From contig CANMZB010000013.1 in NCBI GenBank assembly GCA_947502265.1, forward strand, positions 62,001 to 126,000: a stretch of 64,000 nucleotides of DNA, given 5' to 3'. The notes beneath the pieces were generated by a model, which was not told where the DNA came from, ran no database searches, and was given only the letters and a program-made list of their open reading frames with translations. The position numbers were made by a program, and so were the translations under genes. Source of the DNA: an uncultured Sulfitobacter sp. GTDB taxonomy: Bacteria > Pseudomonadota > Alphaproteobacteria > Rhodobacterales > Rhodobacteraceae. Positions 28,193 to 37,025 of this stretch are shown piece by piece (positions within the stretch are counted from its first letter, which is position 1; every line of letters begins with the position of its first letter).

Positions 28193-29724
28193 GGCCGATA
28201 CCGTGTCGCGGGCGCATCGCGCATATTGCGGCGATAGGCGAGATGGATGAAATCAACCAGATGGGCCCGCGTATCGGCTGGATCTATGATATCTTCAATG
28301 CCAAAGGCGTCTGCCGTCCGGAACGGCGAGCGCAGGTTTTCCAGTCGCGTTGCGATTTCGGCCAGCGCTGCGGCGCGGTCGGGGGCTGCATCCAGCTCGG
28401 CGCGATATGCGGCTTCGATGCCACCTTCCAGAGGAATAGACCCCCAATCGCCCGTGGGCCACGCAATTCGGTGCCTAAATCCTTCGGGATTTATGTGCGC
28501 GGCCCCTCCGACGCCAAAACACTTGCGAATGATCACGCCCATGGTTGGCACGGTCATCCGGTAGACGGCGGCCATCGTGCGCGCACCGCGCCGGATTGTG
28601 CCTGTGTTCTCGGCCTCGGGACCGATCATAAAGCCGGGAATATCCACGAAATGCACCACCGGCAGACGGAACGTTTCTGCGAAATCAATAAATCGGGTGA
28701 TCTTGTCGCAGGTGTCCGCAGACCAGCCACCGCCATAAATATTCGGATCCGAAGCCAGCACCGCGACCGGACGGCCATCAATCCGCGCCATCGCCGTGAT
28801 GGTGGAGCGTCCGAATTTCGGGGCCAGTTCCAGAATGCTGTCAGGGTCCAGCACTTTGCGCAAAATGGTGCGCATCCGGTACGTCTGGCGGCGCGATTCA
28901 GGCACCGTTGTGCGCAGTTCGGGGGCTGGTGCTATCTCGACAGGGTCGCTGACAGGCACCGCTTCGCCCACCGAAGACGGCAGGTAGGACAGGAATTGCC
29001 GCGTGGCGTGAAATGCTTCTTCCTCGTTTTCGACCAACAGATCGGCTGCACCCGCGCGTTCATGAACCAAAGGACCGCCAAGGCTGTCCTTGTCGGTTTC
29101 GATGCCGATGCGTGCCACCACGGGAGGGCCGGCAATGAACATATGTGAGGTGGAACGGGTCATAATTGTCAGATGCGCCGATACCGCCCGCGCCGAGGCA
29201 ATGCCTGCAACCGATCCGAGGACCAGCGCAATGACCGGCACGGTTTCGAGGTTCTTGACTACAGAATCCCATCCGGGACAGGCGGGGACATAGGTTCGAC
29301 CGATAGATTCAATGGTGCGCACAGAACCGCCTGTTCCGTCGATCAGACGCACCAATGGCAACCGCAACTCATGCGCCATCCGCTCTGCCTGAACCGTTTT
29401 TTCGGATATCGTTGCATCGGCCGAACCGCCGCGGACGGTGAAATCGTCGCCTGTCACAACCACATCGCGCCCGTCGATCTTTCCACGGCCAAAGATAAAG
29501 TTCGACGGCGCTAGGCTTTCGAGACTGCCATCGTCGTTATACTGTGCAACGCCCGACAGCGTGCCTATTTCCCGGAAAGTGCCGGTATCACACAGCTGCT
29601 CGATCCGGGTGCGAACATCGAGTTTGCCGCGCGCACGGTGTTTCGCGACCTTTTCCGGTCCGCCCATGGCCAGCGTTTCTTGCTTGCGGCGCGCGAGTTC
29701 GGCCAGCCCATCTTCACCATTCAT
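28189..29724 (-). CDS. Biotin-dependent acyl-CoA carboxyltransferase (PccB-type)
   Basis: The ATG at 29724 is chosen for its GGGAGGAG ribosome site; the frame extends 20 codons further without one. The 511-residue protein has both crotonase-fold halves of the carboxyltransferase family. The N half opens with KHRARGKLDVRTRIEQL, typical of PccB/MmdA. The C half carries DIPGFMIGPEAENTG and the GGWSADTC region. As first gene of the operon it is probably the dedicated carboxyltransferase for an imported substrate. Similar chains also serve as alpha subunits of sodium-pumping decarboxylases, but no membrane decarboxylase subunit is present, so carboxylation is the better reading. Confidence 0.9.
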   Translation of the reverse strand: MNGEDGLAELARRKQETLAMGGPEKVAKHRARGKLDVRTRIEQLCDTGTFREIGTLSGVAQYNDDGSLESLAPSNFIFGRGKIDGRDVVVTGDDFTVRGGSADATISEKTVQAERMAHELRLPLVRLIDGTGGSVRTIESIGRTYVPACPGWDSVVKNLETVPVIALVLGSVAGIASARAVSAHLTIMTRSTSHMFIAGPPVVARIGIETDKDSLGGPLVHERAGAADLLVENEEEAFHATRQFLSYLPSSVGEAVPVSDPVEIAPAPELRTTVPESRRQTYRMRTILRKVLDPDSILELAPKFGRSTITAMARIDGRPVAVLASDPNIYGGGWSADTCDKITRFIDFAETFRLPVVHFVDIPGFMIGPEAENTGTIRRGARTMAAVYRMTVPTMGVIIRKCFGVGGAAHINPEGFRHRIAWPTGDWGSIPLEGGIEAAYRAELDAAPDRAAALAEIATRLENLRSPFRTADAFGIEDIIDPADTRAHLVDFIHLAYRRNMRDAPATRYRP

Positions 29725-29781
29725 CTGATATTCTCCTCCCGAGCTTATTCGCTTCACGAGACGATATTTTCGGGATTCTGT

Positions 29782-29797
29782 CAATTGTAAACAATTG
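29782..29797. promoter_or_regulatory. Candidate GntR/FCD operator before the carboxylase operon
   Basis: CAATTGT-AA-ACAATTG is a 7+7 inverted repeat with an AA centre, 58 bases before the carboxyltransferase start. Its core TTGTAAACAA is close to the TNGT...ACNA pattern bound by FadR-subfamily GntR proteins, and the operon ends next to such a gene. Binding is inferred. Confidence 0.5.
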
Positions 29798-29836
29798 CTA
29801 TTTTCGATTTAGCGTCAAACCACCGGCTTTTGCTGT

Positions 29837-30223
29837 GTGAAGCCGTCAAAAAGCACGGGTCTGGGGGTGCATCCGGAGATCAAGGAGGTCGACTTCTCCC
29901 ACCTCAAAGCGTTGCTTGGCGGAGGGGCAGCGATTATCGAAACAGTTTCAAACAGATGGAAAGCGCTTGCCGGAAAGCATGTTACCGAAGGATGCGGCCT
30001 TCCGGTGTCATCACCCGACGTGATCTTGCTGGATGACAACGACAATCAGATGCCGACAGGTGAACGCGGCGAGGTTTGCACATCCGGACTCCAGGTGATG
30101 AAAGGGGATTGGAAAAAACCCGAAGCCAACAAAGAGGCGTTCACCAAAGGCGGCTATTTCCGCACTGGCAATATCGGTATTTTTGACGAGGCGGGCTTTT
30201 TGCGCATTGCCGCAACGAGATGA
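29837..30223 (+). pseudogene. Remnant of a FadD-type long-chain acyl-CoA ligase
   Basis: About 128 codons still match the middle and late part of FadD: FSHLKALLGGGAAIIETVSNRW, given here in parts (FSHLKALLGGG, AAIIETVSNRW), then VTEGCGLPVSSPDVILLDD, PTGERGEVC, and GYFRTGNIGIFDEAGFLRI. The AMP-binding loop, the whole N-terminal half and the C-terminal domain are missing. Between TEGCG and LPV the normal TEASP segment is deleted in frame. It has no convincing start or ribosome site. It is a dead fragment, probably from an older rearrangement at the boundary of the carboxylase operon. Confidence 0.8.
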
Positions 30224-30346
30224 CCGGCTACAAACCCCGGCATCGGAAAAATTCTGCGTCGCGTTATGATGTAACCGCAGTTGATTGGTTGTGTTAACAA
30301 CGCTGATGAACAACGGTGCATGATTATCGCCAGAGGAGAGTGCGAC

Positions 30347-30685
30347 ATGATTATTTACGGGCTGAACACATGTTCAACGTGCCAGAAGGCGCGCAAGGCA
30401 TTGGAAGCTGCGGGCAAGGACGTTAGTTTCCGCGATATTCGGGCAGACCCTTTGAGCGAGGATGAATTGGCCGGGTTGATTGCAGAGTTCGGAGACAGGT
30501 TAGTGGATCGAAAGTCGAATGACTACCGGGCGCTCAATGACTGGTTGAAAAACTCGGAAGCAGAGGCGCAAATTTCGGCAAAGCCCAAAGTGATGGCCCG
30601 CCCGGTCATTCGCGACGGGGATACGCTGTATCTTGGTTGGGATGAGGCGGTTCAAAAGGTTTTGCTGGCGTCTTGCGACGACTGA
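30347..30685 (+). CDS. ArsC/Spx-family protein (YffB-like)
   Basis: The ATG at 30347 has AGAGGAGA upstream and gives 112 residues; the longer open frame lacks a ribosome site. The N-terminus IYGLNTCSTCQKARKALE carries a CxxC motif at residues 9-12, and the RPVI segment near 89 matches the ArsC-related fold. ArsC-type arsenate reductases have a single reactive cysteine in this loop, so the CxxC and the absence of ars neighbours favour the Spx/YffB-like group of glutathione-linked reductases over a true arsenate reductase. Confidence 0.85.
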   Translation: MIIYGLNTCSTCQKARKALEAAGKDVSFRDIRADPLSEDELAGLIAEFGDRLVDRKSNDYRALNDWLKNSEAEAQISAKPKVMARPVIRDGDTLYLGWDEAVQKVLLASCDD

Positions 30686-30769
30686 CGCCCGCTTCCCCCA
30701 AAGGCTTTCATCAACCGGACAGGTTTTAAAACCCATTTGCGCGCTGGTTCAGGATAGCGCGTAGGGACA

Positions 30770-32578
30770 TCAGAGCGTTTTCATATACTCCAACAGGGCG
30801 CGGCGCTGGCGTTCTTTGAAATTGCGGGCGCCGTATTCGTGGCCCTTGTTGCTGTTGCCTTCGATGATCTGCCCGGCCCCGTCGCGGGCGCGCAGCAGGA
30901 AGGCTTTGATGTCGCCTTCGGGCTTGGTCGATACATATCCGACGTTGACCGGATCATATTCCCGGTTTCCCACCCAGAATGATTTGGCCCGCTGCTCGGC
31001 TGGCAACAAAAGCTCGTACAGCGATGACACAGAGCCATTGTGCAGGTAGGGGGCGGTCGCCCAGATGCCATCGAGAGGCCGCGCCTTGTAAGCCAGCAGT
31101 GGTTCGTTTTTCGTGTTCAGACATTCTGCCCGATCATCCGCGCGCGCAGCCTCGAACACGTCGGGTACGCGCCGGATGCCGAAGAAGTTGCGAAACCCCT
31201 CGTGCACGAGGCTTGATTTATCCCCCAGAATCGAACCTTGAACAGCAACGGCCAGCATGTTCGCGACCGGTGCCACCTGATCCATGATCTCTCCATTCAG
31301 ATCTTTGGTACCTGCCATCGGCCCGGTTGGTCCGTCATTAAGATAAGCGTTACAGGCCATCCAGATGTCCGTCAGATCTTCTGGATTATCCTGTTGTGTG
31401 CGCTCGAAGGACACCATGACTTCGGTTTTTTCACCGGCTGTCTGGTTTTGCGGGGTGGTGTGGCAACTGGCACAGGATGTCTCGAACAGCGCGCGGCCTT
31501 CAGCGACCAGTTCCGCGTCGATCGGAGGGAAATAGGCGGGCCATGCAGGGGCTTTGAGGTCTTTGAGGATGCGTTCCAATCCGGCAAGGTTTTCCGACTG
31601 GACACTTGAGACATACCCTTTCAGGGTGTCGAGCGTGCCGGATTTCGGGGTGATGACGACCTCGCCAAAAACCCCCAGAACCTCGCCTGCGTTGCGGCCC
31701 AATGCCCCGTATTCGAACGTATCACCGGGCAGTTGAAACCGGCTGTTTTGGGCAACGCCGTTCCATTGCACCTGCTCCTGGCGCCAGATGTCCCACAAAA
31801 AAGGATAACTGACGGGAGCATTGGAGGCATTGCCCTGAGAAGGGGCGGCGCCGTTGAACATCAGGATCTTGTTAAGGATATGACCCACCGCGTCCAGCCG
31901 GCCAAAGCCGTAGCGCACAGGCGTCTCGTTCATGGCATCCGTCTTGACCTGCCATGCAAGCAGTTTCTGGAACTCGGTCTTGAGCAGGGCGCGGTTTTCA
32001 GGCGTGTCCTTGCCGTCCAGAACGGCGGCGTTGAAGCGGTCCCATTTTGCCTGATCAGCCTGCGTTGCCTTCATCGCGCCATCCAGCGCTTCGATAAACA
32101 GTTGAAAATCAAGCAGGTTTGGCCCCCCGTCGATGATGGTCTGCTGGCCCTGATAGCTGATTTTGGCGGTATGGCAGGCGGCACAATTCAGGCCGATCCA
32201 TTGTTCGGCGGTGGCTTTGCCTGACTTCTGGCCAACATACCATTTCAAACCCGAAACCTTCAGATCACGGTCCGCCTGTTTGTCTTTGGCAAAACCGATG
32301 GGCAACCCGTTGTTGAGATTGGCAGGAGGGGCAATGAAGCCAAATGATGTGAGGTTCGCCGGATCTGAAAAAGGGGCATCGGCTTCGGCCTGCTCCAGCG
32401 CCATGAACCAGCTTTCCGGCATCAGACGCGATCCTTGCGTTGCGCGATACCATGCTTTGCGGTCAGCATTGTCCCAACCCTGATCACCGGACCGCCCGGC
32501 GCTCACGCCGCACCCGACACTCAAAACGGCCAGTCCGGCAATGGCGGAAATCAATCTCGCTTTGGCTTGCAACTTCAT
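30770..32578 (-). CDS. Lipoprotein di-haem c-type cytochrome, RoxA/CCP-like
   Basis: A 602-residue exported protein. The signal peptide ends in a lipobox at LSVGC (Cys23), so it is probably membrane anchored. Two haem c sites are present: CAACH (Cys132, Cys135, His136) and CASCH (Cys369, Cys372, His373). Length and spacing fit the large di-haem family that includes RoxA rubber oxygenase and relatives of cytochrome c peroxidase, rather than classic 330-residue CCPs. The late segment WATAPYLHNGSVSSLYELL is the conserved haem-proximal region of the family. It stands alone, with no partner gene in an operon. An oxygenase or peroxidase role is possible but not established from sequence. Confidence 0.88.
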   Translation of the reverse strand: MKLQAKARLISAIAGLAVLSVGCGVSAGRSGDQGWDNADRKAWYRATQGSRLMPESWFMALEQAEADAPFSDPANLTSFGFIAPPANLNNGLPIGFAKDKQADRDLKVSGLKWYVGQKSGKATAEQWIGLNCAACHTAKISYQGQQTIIDGGPNLLDFQLFIEALDGAMKATQADQAKWDRFNAAVLDGKDTPENRALLKTEFQKLLAWQVKTDAMNETPVRYGFGRLDAVGHILNKILMFNGAAPSQGNASNAPVSYPFLWDIWRQEQVQWNGVAQNSRFQLPGDTFEYGALGRNAGEVLGVFGEVVITPKSGTLDTLKGYVSSVQSENLAGLERILKDLKAPAWPAYFPPIDAELVAEGRALFETSCASCHTTPQNQTAGEKTEVMVSFERTQQDNPEDLTDIWMACNAYLNDGPTGPMAGTKDLNGEIMDQVAPVANMLAVAVQGSILGDKSSLVHEGFRNFFGIRRVPDVFEAARADDRAECLNTKNEPLLAYKARPLDGIWATAPYLHNGSVSSLYELLLPAEQRAKSFWVGNREYDPVNVGYVSTKPEGDIKAFLLRARDGAGQIIEGNSNKGHEYGARNFKERQRRALLEYMKTL

Positions 32579-32734
32579 GACAGTTCTCCCGAAAATGCTT
32601 GTAAATAACTTTGAGTGCGCTCGAAATCATCGCTTGCGTTGCCTGAAAATCCGGCCTGCAAAAGGGGGGCAATCCAAGAGGAGATGCGCGCTGGTAATTC
32701 CCGTCATGATAGAGATTTTCGGCATTTGCGCAAC

Positions 32735-32829
32735 TTTAGACTAGAAATTTGTCCATTTTTGTAATAATGTTTTTTAACATAACACCATATTTTTCATTCT
32801 ATATTTAACTTTACTGTTGGGAGCCTGAT
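32735..32829 (+). promoter_or_regulatory. AT-rich upstream region of the secreted protease cluster
   Basis: About 95 bases are clearly richer in A and T than the surroundings and contain the small inverted repeat ATGTT-TTTT-AACAT (32767-32780). This is the only sizeable non-coding stretch before four overlapping genes, so it must hold their promoter. A GGGAGCC ribosome site precedes the GTG start at 32830. Confidence 0.4.
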
Positions 32830-34779
32830 GTGACCACGGTACTTTTCAAAAGATATATTGCGTCGCTGCTTGTGTGTGGTTTGGTATGTTTTTCGGGGCC
32901 GCTGCGGGCGGACAATCAGCTTGTTACCTTTGATGATATCAAACGCATTGCGCCCCATGCCAAAGACGGATTTGTTCAGGCAATTGTTGATTTTCAGGAC
33001 GAGTTCGACGCCAACGGCATCAATACCCGTTTGCGCATGGCACATTTTCTGGCGCAGGTGATGACCGAGACTGGCGGTCTCAAACGTCTTGATGAAAACA
33101 TGAACTATTCCTTTGCCTCGCTGATGCGGGTGTTTTCGCGCAACACGGTATCCGAAGCGGATGCACGCCGGATTGCCGGTAAACCTGTCGAGGTGGCAAA
33201 TTGGGTTTATGGCGCTCGTCTTGGAAACCGTGGACGGAACACGATGGACGGCTGGAATTATCGCGGGTCGGGGTACATTCAGCTGACAGGGCGCGACAAC
33301 TTCCTGCGCCGCAGTGCCGAAATCGGGTTGGACATCGCGTCCGATCCCGAACTGGCCCGTGACGCCAAGGCCGGTCTCATGGCTGCAATCGCCTATTGGA
33401 CAGAGAATAACGTTAACGCCGCGGCTGACGCACATGACCGGCTCAGGGTGCGGGTTCTGATCAATGGCCGTGCCGCCCACGGATACGCCCAGTCAAAGGT
33501 CTGGTTCAACAAGGTCTGGATCAATGCGCTGCGTGACAAGGATTTGCTGGGCTTTGAAGAGGGCGCAGGGCTTGTCACCTCTCCCGAGGCGCATCAAGCC
33601 GAGCTGTTTGACGAGATATTGAGCGACAGTGGATTTCTTGATCCGGCGGGCCTTGCCACGGAAAGTGCCCAGACCAGCCGCGAAGATGCAATTCGGGCGT
33701 TTCAACGGACAAACGGTCTGGATGAGACCGGCGTTATCGACGCGGACACTGAAGATGCAATGCTCGATCCGGTTCAATGGCGCGGCTATCAGTTTGATGA
33801 GGAACGGGCGGCAATGCCTGATGTGGACCCGGAAAGCACAGTTGTCATCACGTTCTCAAGCGGAGAGGTCGCGCCGCAACCGGCCACCGGATTTGAAAGC
33901 ACCGGAGTCGCGCAAACGCCAAGCGGGGCGGGGGCTGATGCGGGCGCCACCCCACAAGGCACTACCACGCTGGATGACGATCTGGCGATCCTGTTGGGCG
34001 AAGCCTCGGCAATCTATCCTGATTACGCGCCCGTTGGTGATCTGGCCGTCGATGACACGTCGAATACGATAGAATACGGTGTGATAGGCGAAGATAACCG
34101 TCTTCCTGTTGTTGGTAAAATGGATATGCGCGTCGGGCCTGCCAGCAGCGTGGTCCAGATCGCCTTCAAAACGGCGTTTGGCCCGCTCAAGTCCTGTTCG
34201 GGGGCGATGGTGTCGCCCGATACGGTGCTGACAGCGGCGCATTGCATCCACTCGGGTACCATAAAGGGGAAGCCTTACGGTGACTTTATTGTTGTGCCCG
34301 GCAGAAGTGGCGGGCTGGCAAATTTTGGCGAGTGCAAAGCGCTGAGCGCAAGGGTGCTGGATGGCTGGGTGAATGCCACATCCATTCGCGAACTGCATGA
34401 CTATGATCTTGGTGTTATCAAGCTGGATTGTGACATCGGCAACCGGACCGGTTGGTTTGGTGTGCGCGCGCTGGCTGACGGTGAAAAGGGGTTGGACATC
34501 GTTGTGCAGGGCTATGCGTCCGACCTGATACCAAAAGGGGTTCAATGGTTCAGCTCGGATAGTATTCGTGAAATGACGGCGCTGAAAGGCTTTCATCAGG
34601 CGGATACCTTCGGGGGCACAAGCGGTGCACCAGTGTATAGTCAGGATCAGGATGATATGATCGTCGGTATTCACACAAACACGTTCTTCGGGCTAGAAGA
34701 GCCGTGGAAATCCAACAACGGTTTTACCCGCATAACGCCACTGCGCGCCGGAACCATATTGGGTTGGATCGAGCAATGA
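32830..34779 (+). CDS. Secreted fusion: GH19 chitinase/lysozyme-like, peptidoglycan-binding and trypsin-like protease
   Basis: A 649-residue protein starting at GTG; ATG two bases earlier runs into a stop at once. A signal peptide (residues 1-27, cleaved after PLRA) leads into a GH19-like domain (about 35-215) with AQVMTETGGLKRLDENMNYS (catalytic-type Glu), and NYRGSGYIQLTGRDNF. A PG-binding-1-like repeat follows (about 275-315, AIRAFQRTNGLDETGVIDADTE), then a low-complexity Pro/Thr linker and a trypsin-fold domain (about 435-645). That domain has His471 (TAAHC), Asp526 (DYDLGV) and Ser598 (GTSGAPV), so the triad is complete. The combination of cell-wall hydrolase and protease in one chain is unusual. 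Its stop overlaps the next start. Confidence 0.85.
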   Translation: MTTVLFKRYIASLLVCGLVCFSGPLRADNQLVTFDDIKRIAPHAKDGFVQAIVDFQDEFDANGINTRLRMAHFLAQVMTETGGLKRLDENMNYSFASLMRVFSRNTVSEADARRIAGKPVEVANWVYGARLGNRGRNTMDGWNYRGSGYIQLTGRDNFLRRSAEIGLDIASDPELARDAKAGLMAAIAYWTENNVNAAADAHDRLRVRVLINGRAAHGYAQSKVWFNKVWINALRDKDLLGFEEGAGLVTSPEAHQAELFDEILSDSGFLDPAGLATESAQTSREDAIRAFQRTNGLDETGVIDADTEDAMLDPVQWRGYQFDEERAAMPDVDPESTVVITFSSGEVAPQPATGFESTGVAQTPSGAGADAGATPQGTTTLDDDLAILLGEASAIYPDYAPVGDLAVDDTSNTIEYGVIGEDNRLPVVGKMDMRVGPASSVVQIAFKTAFGPLKSCSGAMVSPDTVLTAAHCIHSGTIKGKPYGDFIVVPGRSGGLANFGECKALSARVLDGWVNATSIRELHDYDLGVIKLDCDIGNRTGWFGVRALADGEKGLDIVVQGYASDLIPKGVQWFSSDSIREMTALKGFHQADTFGGTSGAPVYSQDQDDMIVGIHTNTFFGLEEPWKSNNGFTRITPLRAGTILGWIEQ

Positions 34780-37025
34780 TCAACATTTCTCCAAAGCGTG
34801 GCAATACATCCCGTTTTACCGCGCGTGTGGTTCTGGTGCGATTTTTATACCTGACACTGATTAATTTTACCGGTGCCACCCTGAGCGGTGTTCCAGCATC
34901 AGCGCAAACAATCAGCCCTTTGTCCGTTGTCTATGTCGAATGTGTTCTCAACGGAAAACCGACAAAGGGATCGGGTGTCGTAATTGATGTGATGGGCCGG
35001 TTGCTGACTTCTGAACATGTGGTCAGAGACATAGAGGCGAAATGCACAGGTGCCTTGGGGACGCAATCTGATCCGGCCGCTATGAAACAGCTGGACGTTA
35101 AATTTCTGGATGACTTTCACGATGTGGCACTTCTTCAATTTGTCGAAAACCCGCAAATAACGTTTCTGCCGGTACCCTACGACGGAACCGATCGTATCAA
35201 AGAGGGGGTGAGTGTTGTCGGCTATGGGTATCACCCCAACAACACTGGCGCGCCGGAGCGTGCAGCCGGCGAGATCAAATCAACCGCCCGGTCGGCCCGT
35301 GGCCAGATCGAGGCAGGGCTGAATACCACTCCTGGCATGAGTGGCGGCCCTGTTGTGCTCGACGGCAGGCTGATCGGTATCATTGCCAGCGAAGATATTG
35401 ATAGAATTGCGCAGGCCATTGCCACACAGTTCGTGGCTGTTGATGAATTTCCGAACGAGATCCTGAGATGGCTTGAAGGCGCGGTTATTGATCCTGCGCT
35501 AAACCGCGAGAACATTCTGACCAAACAACTGGCGGCAAACGACGTTTGTACGCAAATTTTGCGCGAACAAATCAGATCGCGGGGGGACCGGTTTCCAAGG
35601 GCCGCCGAGATTGCCGCCTTGTTGATTGAAGAACCGTCCAGCCATTTGACCGCCGATGCCGAGTATTGGGTCACCGTAACGACCGGCCCCGCCGAGTGGG
35701 TGGATTGCCGGTCGGGTAATATGCTTAAAGCGATGTATTTTCCCATGGGCATGATGGTGCGACCCGAACGGGATGTTACGGTGGACGGCGCTACGCGCAC
35801 CGTCTTTCTGACTGAACATGGTATGCGCGTCTTTCTGGAGGAAGAAGCGATTGCACCTGTCACCGAAGACATCGGTTATGTCTTTGCGATTGCAAACGGA
35901 GCCTTCAAGGTTTGTACGCGGGACAGCAAGGGTTGCGATCCTTACAAGGAATACCGTGTGACGGAGCACGATCAATACTGGCCGTTTATTTCCGGATACC
36001 AGTCATACCTTCGCAGCGACAATTCAGCCGAAATTGATACCGCACGCACCCAGCTTGAGGCTCTTTATGACTACCAGCAGAATCCACCGGATAATGACCC
36101 GTTTATAGAGGTGCTCGATTTAGACGATCCTGCCAGTCTTGATGCTTGTGCCATAAGGTCTGCGCGACTTTATAATTTCTTTCGCCGCTATGACAGCGAG
36201 GAAGACAGTGCAGGATCGGAGTATTTTTACCCTGTCCTGTACAGCCTTTGTACAGTGGTTGAGGGGCGTGCCTATAACAGGTTTCAACGCACGAAACTGG
36301 TTACGAAAAACTTTGCGGAGGAACGGTTTTCACAGCTTTGGGCGGTCAACACTGTCCGCACACCCCCCGACAATGTCCAAAAGGCGACAAAAGCACTGTT
36401 CGGAGTGGAAAGCCCATTTGTGGAGATCATCAAATGTGGCGAGGCGCGTGACGGTGTGTTCACGCTGGGCAGCATCAGCAAGGCCGAAATTGCCGATCTG
36501 TCCCAGTTGATTTCCGACGACAAAAGCCGGTACTCGATCTTTCGCCAGTTTCAAATCGCACAGGCGCAATCGCCCGTCGATATCTTCAACACAGCGCCGC
36601 TGTTCAACGATATCGAGTTGTCCATTATTTGCGATGAACAGGATGGAATCCGCAATGCGGGGAGCATCATCATTGATCTGGCACCGTTGTCAGACGGGCT
36701 GAAGCTGGAGTTGGTGCTGTTTGACCTTTTTGAGGTGCTCAAGGACGGCTTTGAAAACCTCGGCATGGTGAATGAGAATACCCTGAACAAACGTCTGCGC
36801 GAAGGCGTGATGTACCGGATCTGCGAGTATCACGAGTATGTCGTCTGGCGAACGATTCTGTTCAATGAAATCAAGGACAGCGAACTGGTCCGTCAGGCCA
36901 AGGATATCATGGGCGTGGATCTGGACCTTATGGCCGATCACATCACGCATCTGATCATGGCCAGTGTATTTTCAACGGATACGAAATTGCGAAACTCGGG
37001 CAACAGAAGACAGGGGTGTGAATGA
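34776..37025 (+). CDS. Secreted trypsin-like serine protease with long C-terminal extension
   Basis: The ATG at 34776 overlaps the previous stop (ATGA) and is preferred over a longer frame. A signal peptide is visible (residues about 14-42, cleaved after ASA). Residues about 45-235 are a trypsin-like domain of the HtrA/V8 type with SGVVIDVMGRLLTSEHVV (His81), HDVALLQF (Asp116) and GMSGGPV (Ser189). The remaining 510 residues have no family I recognise. They are acidic, rich in aromatic residues and contain several cysteines. No PDZ domain is seen. The product is 749 residues, one partner of a four-gene overlapping cluster. Confidence 0.8.
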   Translation: MINISPKRGNTSRFTARVVLVRFLYLTLINFTGATLSGVPASAQTISPLSVVYVECVLNGKPTKGSGVVIDVMGRLLTSEHVVRDIEAKCTGALGTQSDPAAMKQLDVKFLDDFHDVALLQFVENPQITFLPVPYDGTDRIKEGVSVVGYGYHPNNTGAPERAAGEIKSTARSARGQIEAGLNTTPGMSGGPVVLDGRLIGIIASEDIDRIAQAIATQFVAVDEFPNEILRWLEGAVIDPALNRENILTKQLAANDVCTQILREQIRSRGDRFPRAAEIAALLIEEPSSHLTADAEYWVTVTTGPAEWVDCRSGNMLKAMYFPMGMMVRPERDVTVDGATRTVFLTEHGMRVFLEEEAIAPVTEDIGYVFAIANGAFKVCTRDSKGCDPYKEYRVTEHDQYWPFISGYQSYLRSDNSAEIDTARTQLEALYDYQQNPPDNDPFIEVLDLDDPASLDACAIRSARLYNFFRRYDSEEDSAGSEYFYPVLYSLCTVVEGRAYNRFQRTKLVTKNFAEERFSQLWAVNTVRTPPDNVQKATKALFGVESPFVEIIKCGEARDGVFTLGSISKAEIADLSQLISDDKSRYSIFRQFQIAQAQSPVDIFNTAPLFNDIELSIICDEQDGIRNAGSIIIDLAPLSDGLKLELVLFDLFEVLKDGFENLGMVNENTLNKRLREGVMYRICEYHEYVVWRTILFNEIKDSELVRQAKDIMGVDLDLMADHITHLIMASVFSTDTKLRNSGNRRQGCE

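Noticed and set aside
28189..29724. Subunit of a sodium-pumping decarboxylase
   Set aside because: No membrane beta subunit or gamma subunit is encoded; ATP-dependent biotin carboxylase is present in the same operon.
30347..30685. True arsenate reductase
   Set aside because: CxxC active site and lack of ars neighbours favour an Spx/YffB-like protein.
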